Source of the DNA: Carboxylicivirga sp. M1479
Lineage (GTDB): Bacteria; Bacteroidota; Bacteroidia; Bacteroidales; Marinilabiliaceae
Direction of reading: 5' to 3'
DNA: 47,247 bases
Assembly: GCF_007097485.1 (NCBI RefSeq)
Contig: NZ_VKDE01000035.1
Coordinates: forward strand, 22,006-69,252
In this document: piece after piece, positions 19,084 to 28,518 of the stretch
Layout of the letters: each line of letters opens with the position of its first letter
Numbering within the stretch: position 1 is the first letter of the stretch
Translations under genes and position numbers: made by a program
The notes under the pieces: generated by a model
What the model was told of the DNA's origin: nothing
Seen by the model: only the letters and a program-made list of their open reading frames with translations
Databases searched by the model: none

Positions 19084-19752
19084 TTATAAACTGATGATAT
19101 CTTGCCAGGTAGTAAATTCATAAAAACAAAAATGCCCTTGCTTCAACTTTAAAATCCTGGTATTATTTCTTTCCCAATAGCGCATCTGATTCTCGCTTGA
19201 AAAAATGCGATCTTCTGAGCCAATTATTGCCTTGTTGTAAAACTTAGTTTGTAGCTTCTGCACCTTAAAATGCTGATAAAGCAAAAACAATTCATTTTTC
19301 ACATCATCAATCAAGCGCTCTGGTTTACGATTATTGAATCTTTCCCATTGAGACCTATGACAGAACATGCGTTTGTGAAACTTTTCCAGATTTACTTCGG
19401 ACAAGCCGGCAAGAGTACCCATGGCAATGGGTAAAGGAATACCACATTCTATATCTAATGGCTTTAAGGTTCCATTAATGGCTATGGCCTCGTAAATTTT
19501 ATGCTTTATTGGATACATAAGCATTTGTGCAACCCAAACCCCAAATGACCATGCCACCACATATACTCTCGAATACTTATCCAATTGAGAAAGCACTTCT
19601 TCAGGCAATGATATACTCCTATAATCGTAGAACATTAAAACGTCGGCCTTTTTACTTTTTAAAAACTGAAAAGGCTTCTCATCACAACTCCAACCATTAA
19701 AGTATAAAATCAGTTGTTCGGCATTTGTTTTATGTAACCAGCTATACTTCAT
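19084..19752 (-). CDS. bioG: Pimeloyl-ACP methyl ester esterase, BioG type
   Basis: This 222-residue DUF452 protein is the BioG alternative to BioH: it removes the methyl ester from pimeloyl-ACP. It has the compact alpha/beta-hydrolase pattern, with LILYFNGWSCDEKPF at the N-terminus, the nucleophile elbow VVAWSFGVW (Ser about residue 71) and a late GHFCFYEF carrying the catalytic His. Its gene overlaps bioF by 11 bp upstream and lies against bioC downstream. Confidence 0.92.
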   Translation of the reverse strand: MKYSWLHKTNAEQLILYFNGWSCDEKPFQFLKSKKADVLMFYDYRSISLPEEVLSQLDKYSRVYVVAWSFGVWVAQMLMYPIKHKIYEAIAINGTLKPLDIECGIPLPIAMGTLAGLSEVNLEKFHKRMFCHRSQWERFNNRKPERLIDDVKNELFLLYQHFKVQKLQTKFYNKAIIGSEDRIFSSENQMRYWERNNTRILKLKQGHFCFYEFTTWQDIISL

Positions 19753-20908
19753 ATGTTCGATATTCAGGTATTAGATTCACAAATTCATTTAAATCGCTTA
19801 AGTGCATATTTGCCGTTAATGAAATACGCAGTCGGGCCGTATTCTTAGGAACAGTTGGTGGCCTTATCGGAAAAACCAGAAAGCCTTTTTTTCGCAAGTG
19901 ATTTGCCAACTCTACAGCCGATTGATTATTTCCAATCATAATTGGAACAATATGACTCATGTGTACTTTATAGACCTTTTTCTTTAACTCCTCGTTAAGA
20001 TGATGTGATAGCTTGCTTAAATTGATACGTTGAGCCCTAAATTGAATCATTTGCCTTATAACAAACTTATTCCAGGCCATATTAATTGGCGGTAAAGCTG
20101 TAGTATAAATTAAAGTACGCGCTTTGTTAACCAAGAGCACTTTGAGTGTTTGGCTTAGAATTACAAAAGCACCAATTGAAGCATACGCTTTACCTAGTGT
20201 TCCAACGATTAGGTCGATTTTACTTACAACATTTTGTTGCTCACATACCCCCAAACCATTTTCGCCAATAGCACCAACAGCATGTGCTTCGTCAATGTAT
20301 AAATAACAATTAAAACGTTCTTTAATGGTAACCAATCGCGCTAGGTCAGCTGTATCACCATCCATGCTAAAAAGCGACTCACTAACTATAAAAACACGCT
20401 GATACAAGTGACGTTTCTTCTGTAAAATCATCATCAGTTGTTCATAATCCAGGTGCCGGTAGCGCAGGTGATCTGCCTGTGATAATCGAATGCCATCAAT
20501 AATACTAGCATGACAAAGTTTATCGGATAAGATCAAATCCTTTTTTTCGCTTATGGATGGTAAAATACCCATATTGGCATGGTATCCGCTATTAAAAAAC
20601 AGTGCTGCCTCAGCTGAGTAGTTCATTTTTAGCAGGTATTCCGCATCATCATACAAATCGCTATTACCAGTCAGCAAGCGCGATGAAGAAGCTCCAAACC
20701 CCAGAAGTTTTGGATCATCCATCACCTCTTGCATAAAATCCTGCTTTAACGAAGTATTGGTAGCTAAACCTAAATAATCATTTGATGTTAAGTTTAACAA
20801 TTCTCTTCCCTCATAAATACATCTCCCTGATTCTTCCGGTACTACCTGTTTAAACTCTCGAAGCAAGCCTGTATCTATTATTGATTCTATTTGTTCGTGG
20901 TAGATCAT
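19742..20908 (-). CDS. bioF: 8-amino-7-oxononanoate synthase
   Basis: BioF condenses pimeloyl-ACP with alanine using PLP. The start at 20908 ([16 protein letters not shown]) overlaps the bioA stop as ATGA; a frame opening at 20950 is longer but lies inside bioA. Markers are [50 protein letters not shown] and the PLP lysine in [14 protein letters not shown]. Length is 388 residues. Confidence 0.95.
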   Translation of the reverse strand: MIYHEQIESIIDTGLLREFKQVVPEESGRCIYEGRELLNLTSNDYLGLATNTSLKQDFMQEVMDDPKLLGFGASSSRLLTGNSDLYDDAEYLLKMNYSAEAALFFNSGYHANMGILPSISEKKDLILSDKLCHASIIDGIRLSQADHLRYRHLDYEQLMMILQKKRHLYQRVFIVSESLFSMDGDTADLARLVTIKERFNCYLYIDEAHAVGAIGENGLGVCEQQNVVSKIDLIVGTLGKAYASIGAFVILSQTLKVLLVNKARTLIYTTALPPINMAWNKFVIRQMIQFRAQRINLSKLSHHLNEELKKKVYKVHMSHIVPIMIGNNQSAVELANHLRKKGFLVFPIRPPTVPKNTARLRISLTANMHLSDLNEFVNLIPEYRTYEV

Positions 20909-22203
20909 TTTTGAGCTTCTAATTGAATGACATGATAGATGGCTGAGCATAATTTTTTCAACTCAGCATCTGTTATAATATATGGAGGCATTAGGTACAT
21001 ATTTCTACTAAATGGACGAATCCAAACACCCGCATTTACAAAGCGTTTTTGAATAGACCCCACATCTACTGAATGAAACATCTTAACAACACCAATGGCA
21101 CCAAGACACCTAACCTCCTTAACCCCCGGCAACTGTTCACAAACCGCCAACTCACTTGATAACACCTTTTGGATATGTAGTACTTTAGCTTGCCAATTTG
21201 ATTTCAATAATAAATCTATACTTGCATTCGCTACAGCACATGCCAAAGGATTACCCATAAACGTTGGACCATGCATAAACACACCTGGAGAACCATTACT
21301 GATTGCACTCGCCACCTTACTTATTGTTAAAGTAGCAGCAAAACTCATATACCCACCTGTAATTGCCTTACCCAAGCACATAATATCAGGCTCAATACCA
21401 GCATGCTCACATGCAAACAATTTTCCTGTACGACCGAAGCCTGTTGCAATCTCATCAACAATTAGCAACACATTGTATTTATAGCATAGCTCTCGCACTT
21501 CTCGTAAATAGTTGGCCGAATAAAACCACATACCCCCGGCACCTTGCACAATGGGCTCTAAAATAACTGCAGCCAATGCATGGTGACGTTTCTCAAACAA
21601 TTCACGTATTGAAGCCAAATCATATTCTACATCAATATTTCCGAATCGGCTTTGAGGCTGCGGAGCAAAATATTGAATCGGTAATGATTTATTAAAGATG
21701 TGGTGCATTCCTGTATCCGGATCACACACTGACATAGCATTCCAAGTGTCGCCATGATAGCCAGAACGAATAGTAGCAAACTTGCATTTTTCATCTTGCT
21801 TTAAAGCATTCCAATACTGAAGAGCCATCTTCATGGCCACTTCAACCGCCACAGAGCCAGAGTCACAATAAAAAACTTTTTGCAATGATTGGGGCACGAT
21901 AGCCAGCAATTTCTGAGTTAACTCAATGGCTGGCTCATGTGTTAAACCACCAAACATGATATGAGACATTTGCTTCAATTGCTCTTGCACAGCATTATTT
22001 AATACCGGATGATTATAACCATGAATAGCTGCCCACCACGATGACATACCATCAGTCAACACACGTCCATCCTTCAAGTATATCGAACAGTCCTCCGCCC
22101 TATCGACCATATAAATGGGTAGTGGATTATCCATAGATGTATAAGGATGTATAATGTGCCTTCGATCTATTTGCAGCATCTCTTGCATATTGGTCATTTC
22201 CAT
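20905..22203 (-). CDS. bioA: Adenosylmethionine-8-amino-7-oxononanoate aminotransferase
   Basis: BioA converts KAPA to DAPA, using S-adenosylmethionine as amino donor in the usual form. It has [46 protein letters not shown]-type segment ([20 protein letters not shown]), [12 protein letters not shown] and the PLP lysine in [12 protein letters not shown]. Length 432 is normal. It starts 2 bp after the bioB stop, and ATGA-overlaps bioF. Confidence 0.96.
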   Translation of the reverse strand: MEMTNMQEMLQIDRRHIIHPYTSMDNPLPIYMVDRAEDCSIYLKDGRVLTDGMSSWWAAIHGYNHPVLNNAVQEQLKQMSHIMFGGLTHEPAIELTQKLLAIVPQSLQKVFYCDSGSVAVEVAMKMALQYWNALKQDEKCKFATIRSGYHGDTWNAMSVCDPDTGMHHIFNKSLPIQYFAPQPQSRFGNIDVEYDLASIRELFEKRHHALAAVILEPIVQGAGGMWFYSANYLREVRELCYKYNVLLIVDEIATGFGRTGKLFACEHAGIEPDIMCLGKAITGGYMSFAATLTISKVASAISNGSPGVFMHGPTFMGNPLACAVANASIDLLLKSNWQAKVLHIQKVLSSELAVCEQLPGVKEVRCLGAIGVVKMFHSVDVGSIQKRFVNAGVWIRPFSRNMYLMPPYIITDAELKKLCSAIYHVIQLEAQK

Positions 22204-22205
22204 GT

Positions 22206-23198
22206 TTATTTTAAAGCTGACTCCCTATTGACACACAACTCATGATCAAGGCGAAAGCCGGCCGAACTAAATGCATCTTTATCTTGGTTGATATTAGTTC
22301 CTATTGTGGTTAGGTAATCGCCCACCAAGGCTGCACTTACACCAGCTTTCAAAGCTTTATCCTGAATATGATTGATCAGGTTGCGTCCTCCCGCCAAACG
22401 TATATGTGCTGTAGGATTAATTAATCTAAACAAGGCAAATGTGCTTAATACCTCTTCGTCTGTTAAGGGCTCCACATTGGCCAATCGAGTTCCCTCAACA
22501 GGCATAAGCACGTTAATTGGTATGGATTCTATCTCCAACTCACGCAAGGTAAGAGCCATTTCAATTCGTTGCTCCATGCTCTCACCCATACCAATTATAC
22601 CACCAGAACAAACACCCATACCGGCCTCGCGTGCCTGCTTAATGGTTCTTATTTTATCTTCGATGGTATGTGAGGTACAAACCTCTTTAAAATAAGATGG
22701 CGCTGTTTCTATGTTGCAATGATAATGTCTCACACCTGATGCATACAATTTATCTAACTGCGAACGATTGAGTAAACCCATTGATGCACAGAGGTGAATT
22801 GGCGTTTTTTGCTTGATATTTTTATAAACACCACATAACTGATCCAGATTTTTATTAGAGATAGCTCTTCCACTGGTCACTAAGGAAAAACGGTAAACTC
22901 CCTTTTGAGCATTCTCCTCGGCCAATTCTTCAGCTTCTTTTAAATCTACTAATTCATACTCCTCCACATTGGTATTGTGAAACATCGATTGCGAGCACCA
23001 GCTACAATTCTGGGTACACTTTCCCGACTTGGCATTCATAATAGAACACATCTCCAAAAAGTCGCCTTTAAATTCACATCGAATATCATCAGCCAAAGCA
23101 TACAATTGCTCTTTGTCTTCAAAATTTAATAAAGTGATTGCTTCGTCCTTGCTAATAGAGCCACCATTTAAAATTCGTTGTTTAATCTCTTGTATCAT
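22206..23198 (-). CDS. bioB: Biotin synthase
   Basis: BioB is a radical-SAM enzyme that inserts sulfur into dethiobiotin. The SAM-cluster motif [12 protein letters not shown] gives CxxxCxxC at residues 61, 65 and 68. The auxiliary-cluster region with conserved Cys/Arg is also present ([45 protein letters not shown]). Length is 330. It is the first gene of the bioB-A-F-G-C-D operon; a terminator for the upstream gene stands just before it, so a promoter should lie in the short space 23199-23215 or be shared by readthrough. Confidence 0.96.
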   Translation of the reverse strand: MIQEIKQRILNGGSISKDEAITLLNFEDKEQLYALADDIRCEFKGDFLEMCSIMNAKSGKCTQNCSWCSQSMFHNTNVEEYELVDLKEAEELAEENAQKGVYRFSLVTSGRAISNKNLDQLCGVYKNIKQKTPIHLCASMGLLNRSQLDKLYASGVRHYHCNIETAPSYFKEVCTSHTIEDKIRTIKQAREAGMGVCSGGIIGMGESMEQRIEMALTLRELEIESIPINVLMPVEGTRLANVEPLTDEEVLSTFALFRLINPTAHIRLAGGRNLINHIQDKALKAGVSAALVGDYLTTIGTNINQDKDAFSSAGFRLDHELCVNRESALK

Positions 23199-23215
23199 GT
23201 TTTTACAAATAAAAA

Positions 23216-23247
23216 ACCGCCAACAAGGTGATTCCCTGTTGGCGGTT
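23216..23247 (-). terminator. Strong intrinsic terminator between the 110-aa gene and bioB
   Basis: AACCGCCAACA pairs perfectly with TGTTGGCGGTT (11 bp), and on the minus strand a T-run follows (23211-23216 is all A on the plus strand). It lies only 18 bp upstream of bioB, so it could also act as an attenuator for bioB. Confidence 0.8.
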
Positions 23248-23251
23248 GTTA

Positions 23252-23584
23252 CTATATTAATATCTTATTTATCTCACATGCCGATGCACTATTAGCATCT
23301 ACAATGGTAATTAGCATTAATTCATTTTCCTCTAAATTTACATCATCGTCCTCATCATCTACTTTCAACGATTGATCTAACACTGTTTCAATGCACAACA
23401 GCATTTGACTAATTGTTTGCAACAACGAAACAGACAGGCAACCAATGTGCACAACTGATCCTAAGGAGCTAAAAACAGCATAACCTTTACGGCTCCATCG
23501 TTTGAAACGATGCCTTTGTTGATTGCTATGTGATGGCTGCTGAGAAAACATGTGCGCAAAACTAATAATATTTAGCATACGCAC
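23252..23584 (-). CDS. Hypothetical protein with RWSRKGYAVF motif
   Basis: This protein has up to 110 residues. The central part (FKRWSRKGYAVFSSLGSVVHIGCLSV, about residues 28-53) is basic and aromatic, then hydrophobic. The C-terminal part is acidic (KVDDEDDDVNLEENEL). The motif W-S-R-K-x-Y-A-x-F-x-S-L-G reminds me of short Bacteroidota proteins that precede TonB-dependent receptors, but no receptor is nearby and I cannot name a family. It is between the 2-oxoacid oxidoreductase and bio genes and has its own terminator, so it is probably expressed on its own or with bio. Confidence 0.55.
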   Translation of the reverse strand: MRMLNIISFAHMFSQQPSHSNQQRHRFKRWSRKGYAVFSSLGSVVHIGCLSVSLLQTISQMLLCIETVLDQSLKVDDEDDDVNLEENELMLITIVDANSASACEINKILI

Positions 23585-23632
23585 GAACTGTTATATATTG
23601 TTGTGCAACACATGATTTTAAGAATACAAAAA

Positions 23633-23656
23633 GAGCGTACCAAAAATGATACGCTC
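23633..23656 (-). terminator. Intrinsic terminator after the oxidoreductase operon
   Basis: GAGCGTA and TACGCTC form a 7-bp stem with a 10-nt loop; A-rich sequence at 23626-23632 gives a T-run on the minus strand. Confidence 0.7.
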
Positions 23657-23679
23657 CTTAAACTTATAATTTGAATGGC

Positions 23680-24234
23680 TTATTTCACCATTGAAACTTC
23701 TTTAATCACTTCGCCTCCGCGTGTAATCGCTTTCTCATTCATTGGAATAAGGTGGTGGTGACGCTCAGGCAATGACTTTTTAAGACCTGCCACAACGTTC
23801 TCCATTTCAACCACAGGTTTTACTTGTAAATACCCACCTAACACAATCATGTTAAATGTTTTAACAGCATGCATACGAGCTGCTTCAGCAGTTGCATCAA
23901 CACGGTAAATATTAATATCTGTACGCTCTGGATGACGAGTAATACCATTACCATCGTAAATTAATGTACCTCCTGGCTTCACATCCTTTTCAAACTTATC
24001 CATCGATTGTTGGTTAAGAATGATGGCTGTATCATATTCGTGTAGAATTGGCGAGCTAATGCGCTCATCGCTCAATATAACAGTTACATTGGCTGTTCCA
24101 CCACGCATTTCCGGACCATAAGCTGGCATCCAAGAAACTTCCATATCTTGCATAACGCCTGAATAAGCCAAAATCTTACCCATTGAAAGCACACCTTGTC
24201 CACCAAATCCGGCTATAATTATTTCTTCTTTCAT
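23680..24234 (-). CDS. 2-oxoacid:ferredoxin oxidoreductase, gamma subunit
   Basis: This 184-residue protein is the gamma (KorC/VorC-type) subunit. It has the usual opening EIIIAGFGGQGVLSMGKILAYSG and the segment WMPAYGPEMRGGTANVTVILS, which contacts CoA and the partner subunit. It ends the four-gene operon delta-alpha-beta-gamma, with 28 bp between it and the beta gene and a terminator just after it. Confidence 0.94.
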   Translation of the reverse strand: MKEEIIIAGFGGQGVLSMGKILAYSGVMQDMEVSWMPAYGPEMRGGTANVTVILSDERISSPILHEYDTAIILNQQSMDKFEKDVKPGGTLIYDGNGITRHPERTDINIYRVDATAEAARMHAVKTFNMIVLGGYLQVKPVVEMENVVAGLKKSLPERHHHLIPMNEKAITRGGEVIKEVSMVK

Positions 24235-24262
24235 TTCTTAAATTTTAAAAGATTAAACCGAA

Positions 24263-25027
24263 CTACTGATTTTTAATGTCACCTAGTGGATAATAAGGGA
24301 ACATATTCTCTTCCATCCATTCATTAGACTTGATAGGTGTCATTTTCCAACCTGAGTTACAGTTTGAAACAATTTCAACCAATGAAGTACCTTTGTTGGC
24401 TTGTTGGTTTTCAAAAGCCTTACGTAAAGCTTTTTTAGATTTACGCACATTGGCAGCTGTATGAACCGACTGACGAGTAACGTAACATGTACCAGGTAGT
24501 TGAGCTAAAATCTCAGAAATCTTAATTGGCTCACCATCATGGCTTACATCACGTCCGTGAGGACAAGTTGATGCCGCCATACCAGGCAATGTCGTAGGTG
24601 CCATCTGACCACCTGTCATTCCATAGATACCATTGTTAATGAAGATCATTACAATGTTTTCGCCACGGTTACAAGCATGAATTGTTTCTGCAGTACCAAT
24701 CGCAGCTAAATCGCCATCTCCCTGGTATGAGAATACATTTTTCTCAGGCATTAAACGCTTAACAGCTGTTGCCAATGCTGGCGCACGACCGTGAGCTGCT
24801 TGTTGCCAATCAATTTCTAAATAATTATAGGCTAATACAGAACATCCTACTGGTGCTATACCAATGGTTGTATCCTGAATACCCATTTCTTCAATTACCT
24901 CAGCAATTAATTTGTGTACTGTTCCATGACCACAGCCAGGACAGTAGCTTAAATCATTATCAGAAAGAACGTCGGTTCTTTTATAGATAAGATTCTCAGG
25001 TTTTATAATTGTATTAATATCTGACAT
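24263..25027 (-). CDS. 2-oxoacid:ferredoxin oxidoreductase, beta subunit (TPP-binding)
   Basis: This 254-residue subunit binds thiamine pyrophosphate. LSYCPGCGHG holds Cys29 and Cys32 and YQGDGDLAAIGTAETIHA (about 101-118) followed by NNGIYGMTGGQ is the TPP/Mg site. Cysteines in ASTCPHG and PVGCSV may help hold an iron-sulfur cluster. It lies 3 bp from the alpha gene. Substrate (2-oxoglutarate or branched-chain 2-oxoacid) is not decided by motifs alone. Confidence 0.94.
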   Translation of the reverse strand: MSDINTIIKPENLIYKRTDVLSDNDLSYCPGCGHGTVHKLIAEVIEEMGIQDTTIGIAPVGCSVLAYNYLEIDWQQAAHGRAPALATAVKRLMPEKNVFSYQGDGDLAAIGTAETIHACNRGENIVMIFINNGIYGMTGGQMAPTTLPGMAASTCPHGRDVSHDGEPIKISEILAQLPGTCYVTRQSVHTAANVRKSKKALRKAFENQQANKGTSLVEIVSNCNSGWKMTPIKSNEWMEENMFPYYPLGDIKNQ

Positions 25028-25030
25028 TGC

Positions 25031-26113
25031 TTAACCTCCTATTAATTTTTGCTCCAATGCTTCAACTACCTCACCTGGTGAATGTACTGAACCACCAAAA
25101 CGACCAAAATGCTCAACTGGTACAGAGCATTCAACTGCTAACTTAACATCTTCAACCATTTGACCAGCACTCATCTCAACAGATAACATTCCTTTTACCT
25201 GCTTGGCTCTCTTCATTAGCTGCTCTGTTGGAAATGGGTATAAAGTGATAGGACGAAGCATACCTACTTTAATACCTTTAGCACGGGCTATTTCTATTGA
25301 TTTCTGACAAATACGAGCACTTGATCCGTATGCTACAATTAGGTATTCTGCATCATCACACATTACCTCTTCAAAGCGTACTTCGTTCTCTTCTACCGAA
25401 CGATATTTTGCTTGCAATTTATGGTTAAACTCTTCCTGAACAGAAGCTTCTAACTGCACTGAAGTAATGATATTTTTAGCACGATTGGCCTTTTTACCCG
25501 TTGTTGCCCAAGGATAATTCTCATTGATATAATCCTCAGTCCAACGTGGCTTTTGCTCATTAAGCTCCACCTTCTCCATCATCTGGCCAATAACACCATC
25601 AGACAAAATCATTACTGGGTTACGATATTTAAATGCCAAGTCGAAAGACAACTCAACAAAATCTGCCATTTCTTGTACCGAAGCAGGCGCTAGGGTAATT
25701 AATTTATAATCGCCATGTCCACCACCTTTTACTGTCTGAAAATAATCAGACTGGGCTGGCTGAATCGTTCCTAAACCAGGACCTCCTCGTACAACGTTTA
25801 CTACTACACAAGGTAATTCGGCTCCTGCCAAATAAGTTAAACCTTCCTGCATCAAACTTACACCAGGGCTTGATGAAGAAGTCATTACACGCTTACCACA
25901 ACCGGCACCACCATACACCATATTAATAGATGCTGTTTCACTCTCTGCCTGCAACACAACCATCCCTGTTGTCTCCCAAGGCTTCTCGGCCATCAGCGTT
26001 TCCATTACTTCCGATTGAGGAGTAATAGGATATCCAAAGTATCCATCCACACCGGCGCGGATAGCTGCTTCAGCAATCGCCTCGTTGCCTTTCATTAATT
26101 TTAGTTCTCTCAT
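25031..26113 (-). CDS. vorB: 2-oxoacid:ferredoxin oxidoreductase, alpha subunit (VorB/KorA type)
   Basis: This 360-residue subunit has the pyruvate:ferredoxin oxidoreductase alpha fold: KLMKGNEAIAEAAIRAGVDGYFGYPITPQSE at the N-terminus, MTSSSSPGVSLMQEGLTYL (domain I) and VGMLRPITLYPFPTEQL (domain II). It matches the proteins usually called VorB (3-methyl-2-oxobutanoate) or KorA (2-oxoglutarate) in Bacteroidota. The neighbouring aminotransferase and ADP-forming acyl-CoA synthetase favour amino-acid-derived 2-oxoacids, by inference. Confidence 0.93.
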   Translation of the reverse strand: MRELKLMKGNEAIAEAAIRAGVDGYFGYPITPQSEVMETLMAEKPWETTGMVVLQAESETASINMVYGGAGCGKRVMTSSSSPGVSLMQEGLTYLAGAELPCVVVNVVRGGPGLGTIQPAQSDYFQTVKGGGHGDYKLITLAPASVQEMADFVELSFDLAFKYRNPVMILSDGVIGQMMEKVELNEQKPRWTEDYINENYPWATTGKKANRAKNIITSVQLEASVQEEFNHKLQAKYRSVEENEVRFEEVMCDDAEYLIVAYGSSARICQKSIEIARAKGIKVGMLRPITLYPFPTEQLMKRAKQVKGMLSVEMSAGQMVEDVKLAVECSVPVEHFGRFGGSVHSPGEVVEALEQKLIGG

Positions 26114-26143
26114 GTGTGACTAATTTCCTTTATGAGTTTTACA

Positions 26144-26380
26144 TTAAGCAGTAGCACCTGCTTTAGCGCGATAAACAGTAATACAAGTATCGGGACAAAT
26201 TATCCCGCAATTAGAACAACCAATACAGGCATCTGGATTTGCCATATAGGCGTAATGATACCCTTTGCCGTTAACCTCGGCTGCCAATTCAATTACCTTT
26301 GTGGGACACACCGTTGTACAAACACCGCAGCCTTTGCACCTTACTGTATCAACCACAATTGCACCTTTTGCTTTTGCCAT
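26144..26380 (-). CDS. 2-oxoacid:ferredoxin oxidoreductase, delta subunit (2x[4Fe-4S] ferredoxin)
   Basis: This 78-residue ferredoxin-like subunit has two CxxCxxCxxxC sets, at C15-C18-C21-C25 (CKGCGVCTTVCP) and C52-C55-C58-C62 (CIGCSNCGIICP). It carries electrons out of the oxidoreductase complex to external ferredoxin or flavodoxin. It is the first gene of the operon. A candidate -7 box lies at 26406. Confidence 0.94.
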   Translation of the reverse strand: MAKAKGAIVVDTVRCKGCGVCTTVCPTKVIELAAEVNGKGYHYAYMANPDACIGCSNCGIICPDTCITVYRAKAGATA

Positions 26381-26405
26381 TTTATAGAGTCTTTAATAGA
26401 TGTTA

Positions 26406-26413
26406 CAAATTTA
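26406..26413 (-). promoter_or_regulatory. Candidate -7 box of the oxidoreductase operon
   Basis: CAAATTTA on the plus strand (TAAATTTG on the coding strand) fits TAnnTTTG and gives a leader of about 20 nt. At the N19 spacing there is only CAC, so the -33 box is partial. Confidence 0.35.
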
Positions 26414-26507
26414 AACTTATTCGTCTACTTTTCACAGAACCACCATCAGTATACTCTTGTTTATAAAGGATATAAACAAGCTTATGATTTGATAGCATCC
26501 ATCAACT

Positions 26508-27827
26508 TTATGCATTATCTGCATTAAATGCTTCCAGTCGCTTTTTTAATTCATCAAATCGTTCTGCTCCTGTTTGCGATACACAAGCACGTAAACTTTC
26601 TTGCTTACTTCCGGTTTTTCCTAATGTTATGGCACTAATTCCATAATACAATAATTTTTCAAGCAACTGACCTCCGGTCAAATCACCAAACGAAACAGTG
26701 AAATAAAAACCATCAGCCAATGGTTCGTCTATATCTTTATCATAGGTTAAGTTAAATCCATTAGCTAAAAATAGCTCTTTCATCACTTTACCTCTGTTCT
26801 TATAATCAATCACTTCTTCTAAGAAGTTAAAATCACCATCGTTAGCAGCTTTTAGCATGGCAGCCAAGGCATATTGGGCAGAGTGGCCAGTACCTGACGA
26901 CAAAGCGTACAACACACGGGTAACCAGCACCTGTCCGTATTTATCAACACCAAAACGCTCTTGTAAGTTAGCATAACGGCGATTGTACAGCTCATCTGAC
27001 ATACACGTTAAGCTCATGCGTTGCCCGGCATAACTAAATGCTTTTGAACTAGATATAAGCAATACATAATTATCGGTATAATGCCCCACAGACACCTGGT
27101 AGGGCGCTTCGAAAGGCTTGGATAAATCCTGGCGGAAATCCATTGCGAAGTATGCTAAATCTTCAATAACTACCACATCGTACTTGGTAGCCAGCTCACC
27201 AATAATTTGCAACTCAGATTCGGTAAAACACACCCATGTTGGGTTGTTGGGGTTGGAGTATACAACGGAAGATATCTTTCCTGTCTTAAAGTACGATTCT
27301 AACTTATCACGCAGCGCTTCACCACGATAATCGTACACATCAAATGATTCGTATTTATATCCGAGTACATCTAACTGTTGTTTTTGAACCGGAAACCCAG
27401 GATCGATAAACAACAAGGTATCACGCTCTTTGTAAAGTTGACCACACACCAGAAAGTTAGCATATGAGCCTTGCATAGACCCAACCGTAGGCACACAACA
27501 CTCAGGCGAAATATCTAAATTTAGAAATGCCTTCACAAAACGACTTGCCTCATCCTTCAAAGGCTTAATTCCTTCCAACATAGGATATTTGGATGCAACT
27601 CCTCTCTTTAATGCCTCGATTTCTGCATTGGTAGCAATTTCCGACGGCATGAGTCCGGGAACACCCATTTCCATACGAATGAACTTTTCTCCACTTTCTT
27701 CTTCAATATCGTTTACAATGGATACAATTTCTCTAATTGTAGCATTGTTTAAGTCACCAATCTGATATTTCGCTAAAACCTTAGTGACAATTTCAGCATT
27801 AATTGGTGTTTTAGTGTGTGATTGCAT
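26508..27827 (-). CDS. PLP-dependent aminotransferase (class I/II)
   Basis: This 439-residue fold-type I aminotransferase has SNPNNPTWVCF (about residues 192-202), VVIEDLAYFAMDFR (Asp for the pyridine nitrogen), the PLP lysine in SSSKAFSYAGQRMS and a C-terminal substrate Arg in LRACVSQTG. There is no signal peptide. It lies upstream of the 2-oxoacid oxidoreductase operon (127 bp) on the same strand, so it probably supplies 2-oxoacids for it. The precise amino acid cannot be told. Confidence 0.9.
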   Translation of the reverse strand: MQSHTKTPINAEIVTKVLAKYQIGDLNNATIREIVSIVNDIEEESGEKFIRMEMGVPGLMPSEIATNAEIEALKRGVASKYPMLEGIKPLKDEASRFVKAFLNLDISPECCVPTVGSMQGSYANFLVCGQLYKERDTLLFIDPGFPVQKQQLDVLGYKYESFDVYDYRGEALRDKLESYFKTGKISSVVYSNPNNPTWVCFTESELQIIGELATKYDVVVIEDLAYFAMDFRQDLSKPFEAPYQVSVGHYTDNYVLLISSSKAFSYAGQRMSLTCMSDELYNRRYANLQERFGVDKYGQVLVTRVLYALSSGTGHSAQYALAAMLKAANDGDFNFLEEVIDYKNRGKVMKELFLANGFNLTYDKDIDEPLADGFYFTVSFGDLTGGQLLEKLLYYGISAITLGKTGSKQESLRACVSQTGAERFDELKKRLEAFNADNA

Positions 27828-27882
27828 GTGGTGTGATTTATTTTATTTTGCGAGCTATACAGCCCTATGGCAAAAGCCAATA

Positions 27883-27910
27883 AAAAGGGTGACACAATTA
27901 AGCATCACCC
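27883..27910 (-). terminator. Intrinsic terminator after the flavodoxin gene
   Basis: AGGGTGA (27884-27890) pairs with TCACCCT (27903-27909) over a 12-nt loop; on the minus strand the stem is followed by TTTTTAT. Confidence 0.7.
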
Positions 27911-27922
27911 TATTAATCCTAT

Positions 27923-28447
27923 TTAATACCCAAACTCGTTAACGAGTCGGTTAATCCAATTTTCTACGCGTACAGCTGTTTTATCAGCTTCGTTATCTTC
28001 ATCTACTGGCAAACCAAGGAAATGACCATCTTTAAGTCCTTCCGATTCTTCATACACATAACCTTCGGTACTGCAAAAACCTACAACTTCAGCTGAAGTG
28101 TTTTTTAAGCGCTCGTACACCCATCCCAATGCATCAACAAAATGCTGTGGGTACTGTACGTGATCACCTAAGCAATACATGGCTACTTTTTTGTCGTCCC
28201 AGTTAGCTTTTTCAATAAGGGTAGCAAATACATCCCAGTCCGTATCTTTATAGTCCGAATCCCAATTAGTCTTACCAATGGTTGACATTCCAAAAATGAC
28301 TTTATCAAAGCGATTCAGCTCCGTTTCACTAATGTTTTTAACGGCAATTAATTCAACTTTATCTGCTCCAAACTTGCTTTCAATTACGTGAGCAACTTTC
28401 TCTACACTACCAAGTTGAGGGCCGTAAAAAATACCAATTTTTGACAT
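27923..28447 (-). CDS. fldA: Flavodoxin
   Basis: This 174-residue long-chain flavodoxin carries FMN and shuttles low-potential electrons. MSKIGIFYGPQLGSVEKVA starts the fold, FGMSTIGKTNWDSDYKDTDWDVF gives the W-containing FMN loop (the Trp of NWDSD), and YCLGDHVQYPQHFVDALGWVYE supplies the second loop. The phosphate loop is unusual: GPQLGSVE stands where flavodoxins usually have a G-T-x-T-G-N-T-E type sequence. It is close to the oxidoreductase and aminotransferase genes, so it may take electrons from ferredoxin-type donors in that pathway. Confidence 0.92.
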   Translation of the reverse strand: MSKIGIFYGPQLGSVEKVAHVIESKFGADKVELIAVKNISETELNRFDKVIFGMSTIGKTNWDSDYKDTDWDVFATLIEKANWDDKKVAMYCLGDHVQYPQHFVDALGWVYERLKNTSAEVVGFCSTEGYVYEESEGLKDGHFLGLPVDEDNEADKTAVRVENWINRLVNEFGY

Positions 28448-28518
28448 ATTTTTTTTAGTTTAAATGAGGTTGTTATATCAATTCAAATATGCTTTTTTTA
28501 AGCGAGATATGCAACCTA

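Noticed and set aside
21095-21484. Plus-strand 129-codon frame inside bioA
   Set aside because: It lies wholly within bioA, which has all family motifs, and has no recognisable domain.
23190-23211. TTGTA...TACAA palindrome at the bioB start as a BirA operator
   Set aside because: The half-site spacing (9 bp) is far shorter than the usual biotin-operator spacing, and the pair overlaps the start codon by chance composition.
26132-26527. Plus-strand 131-codon frame over the ferredoxin-subunit gene
   Set aside because: It is opposite a gene with two complete iron-sulfur motifs; its cysteine content comes from that antisense overlap.
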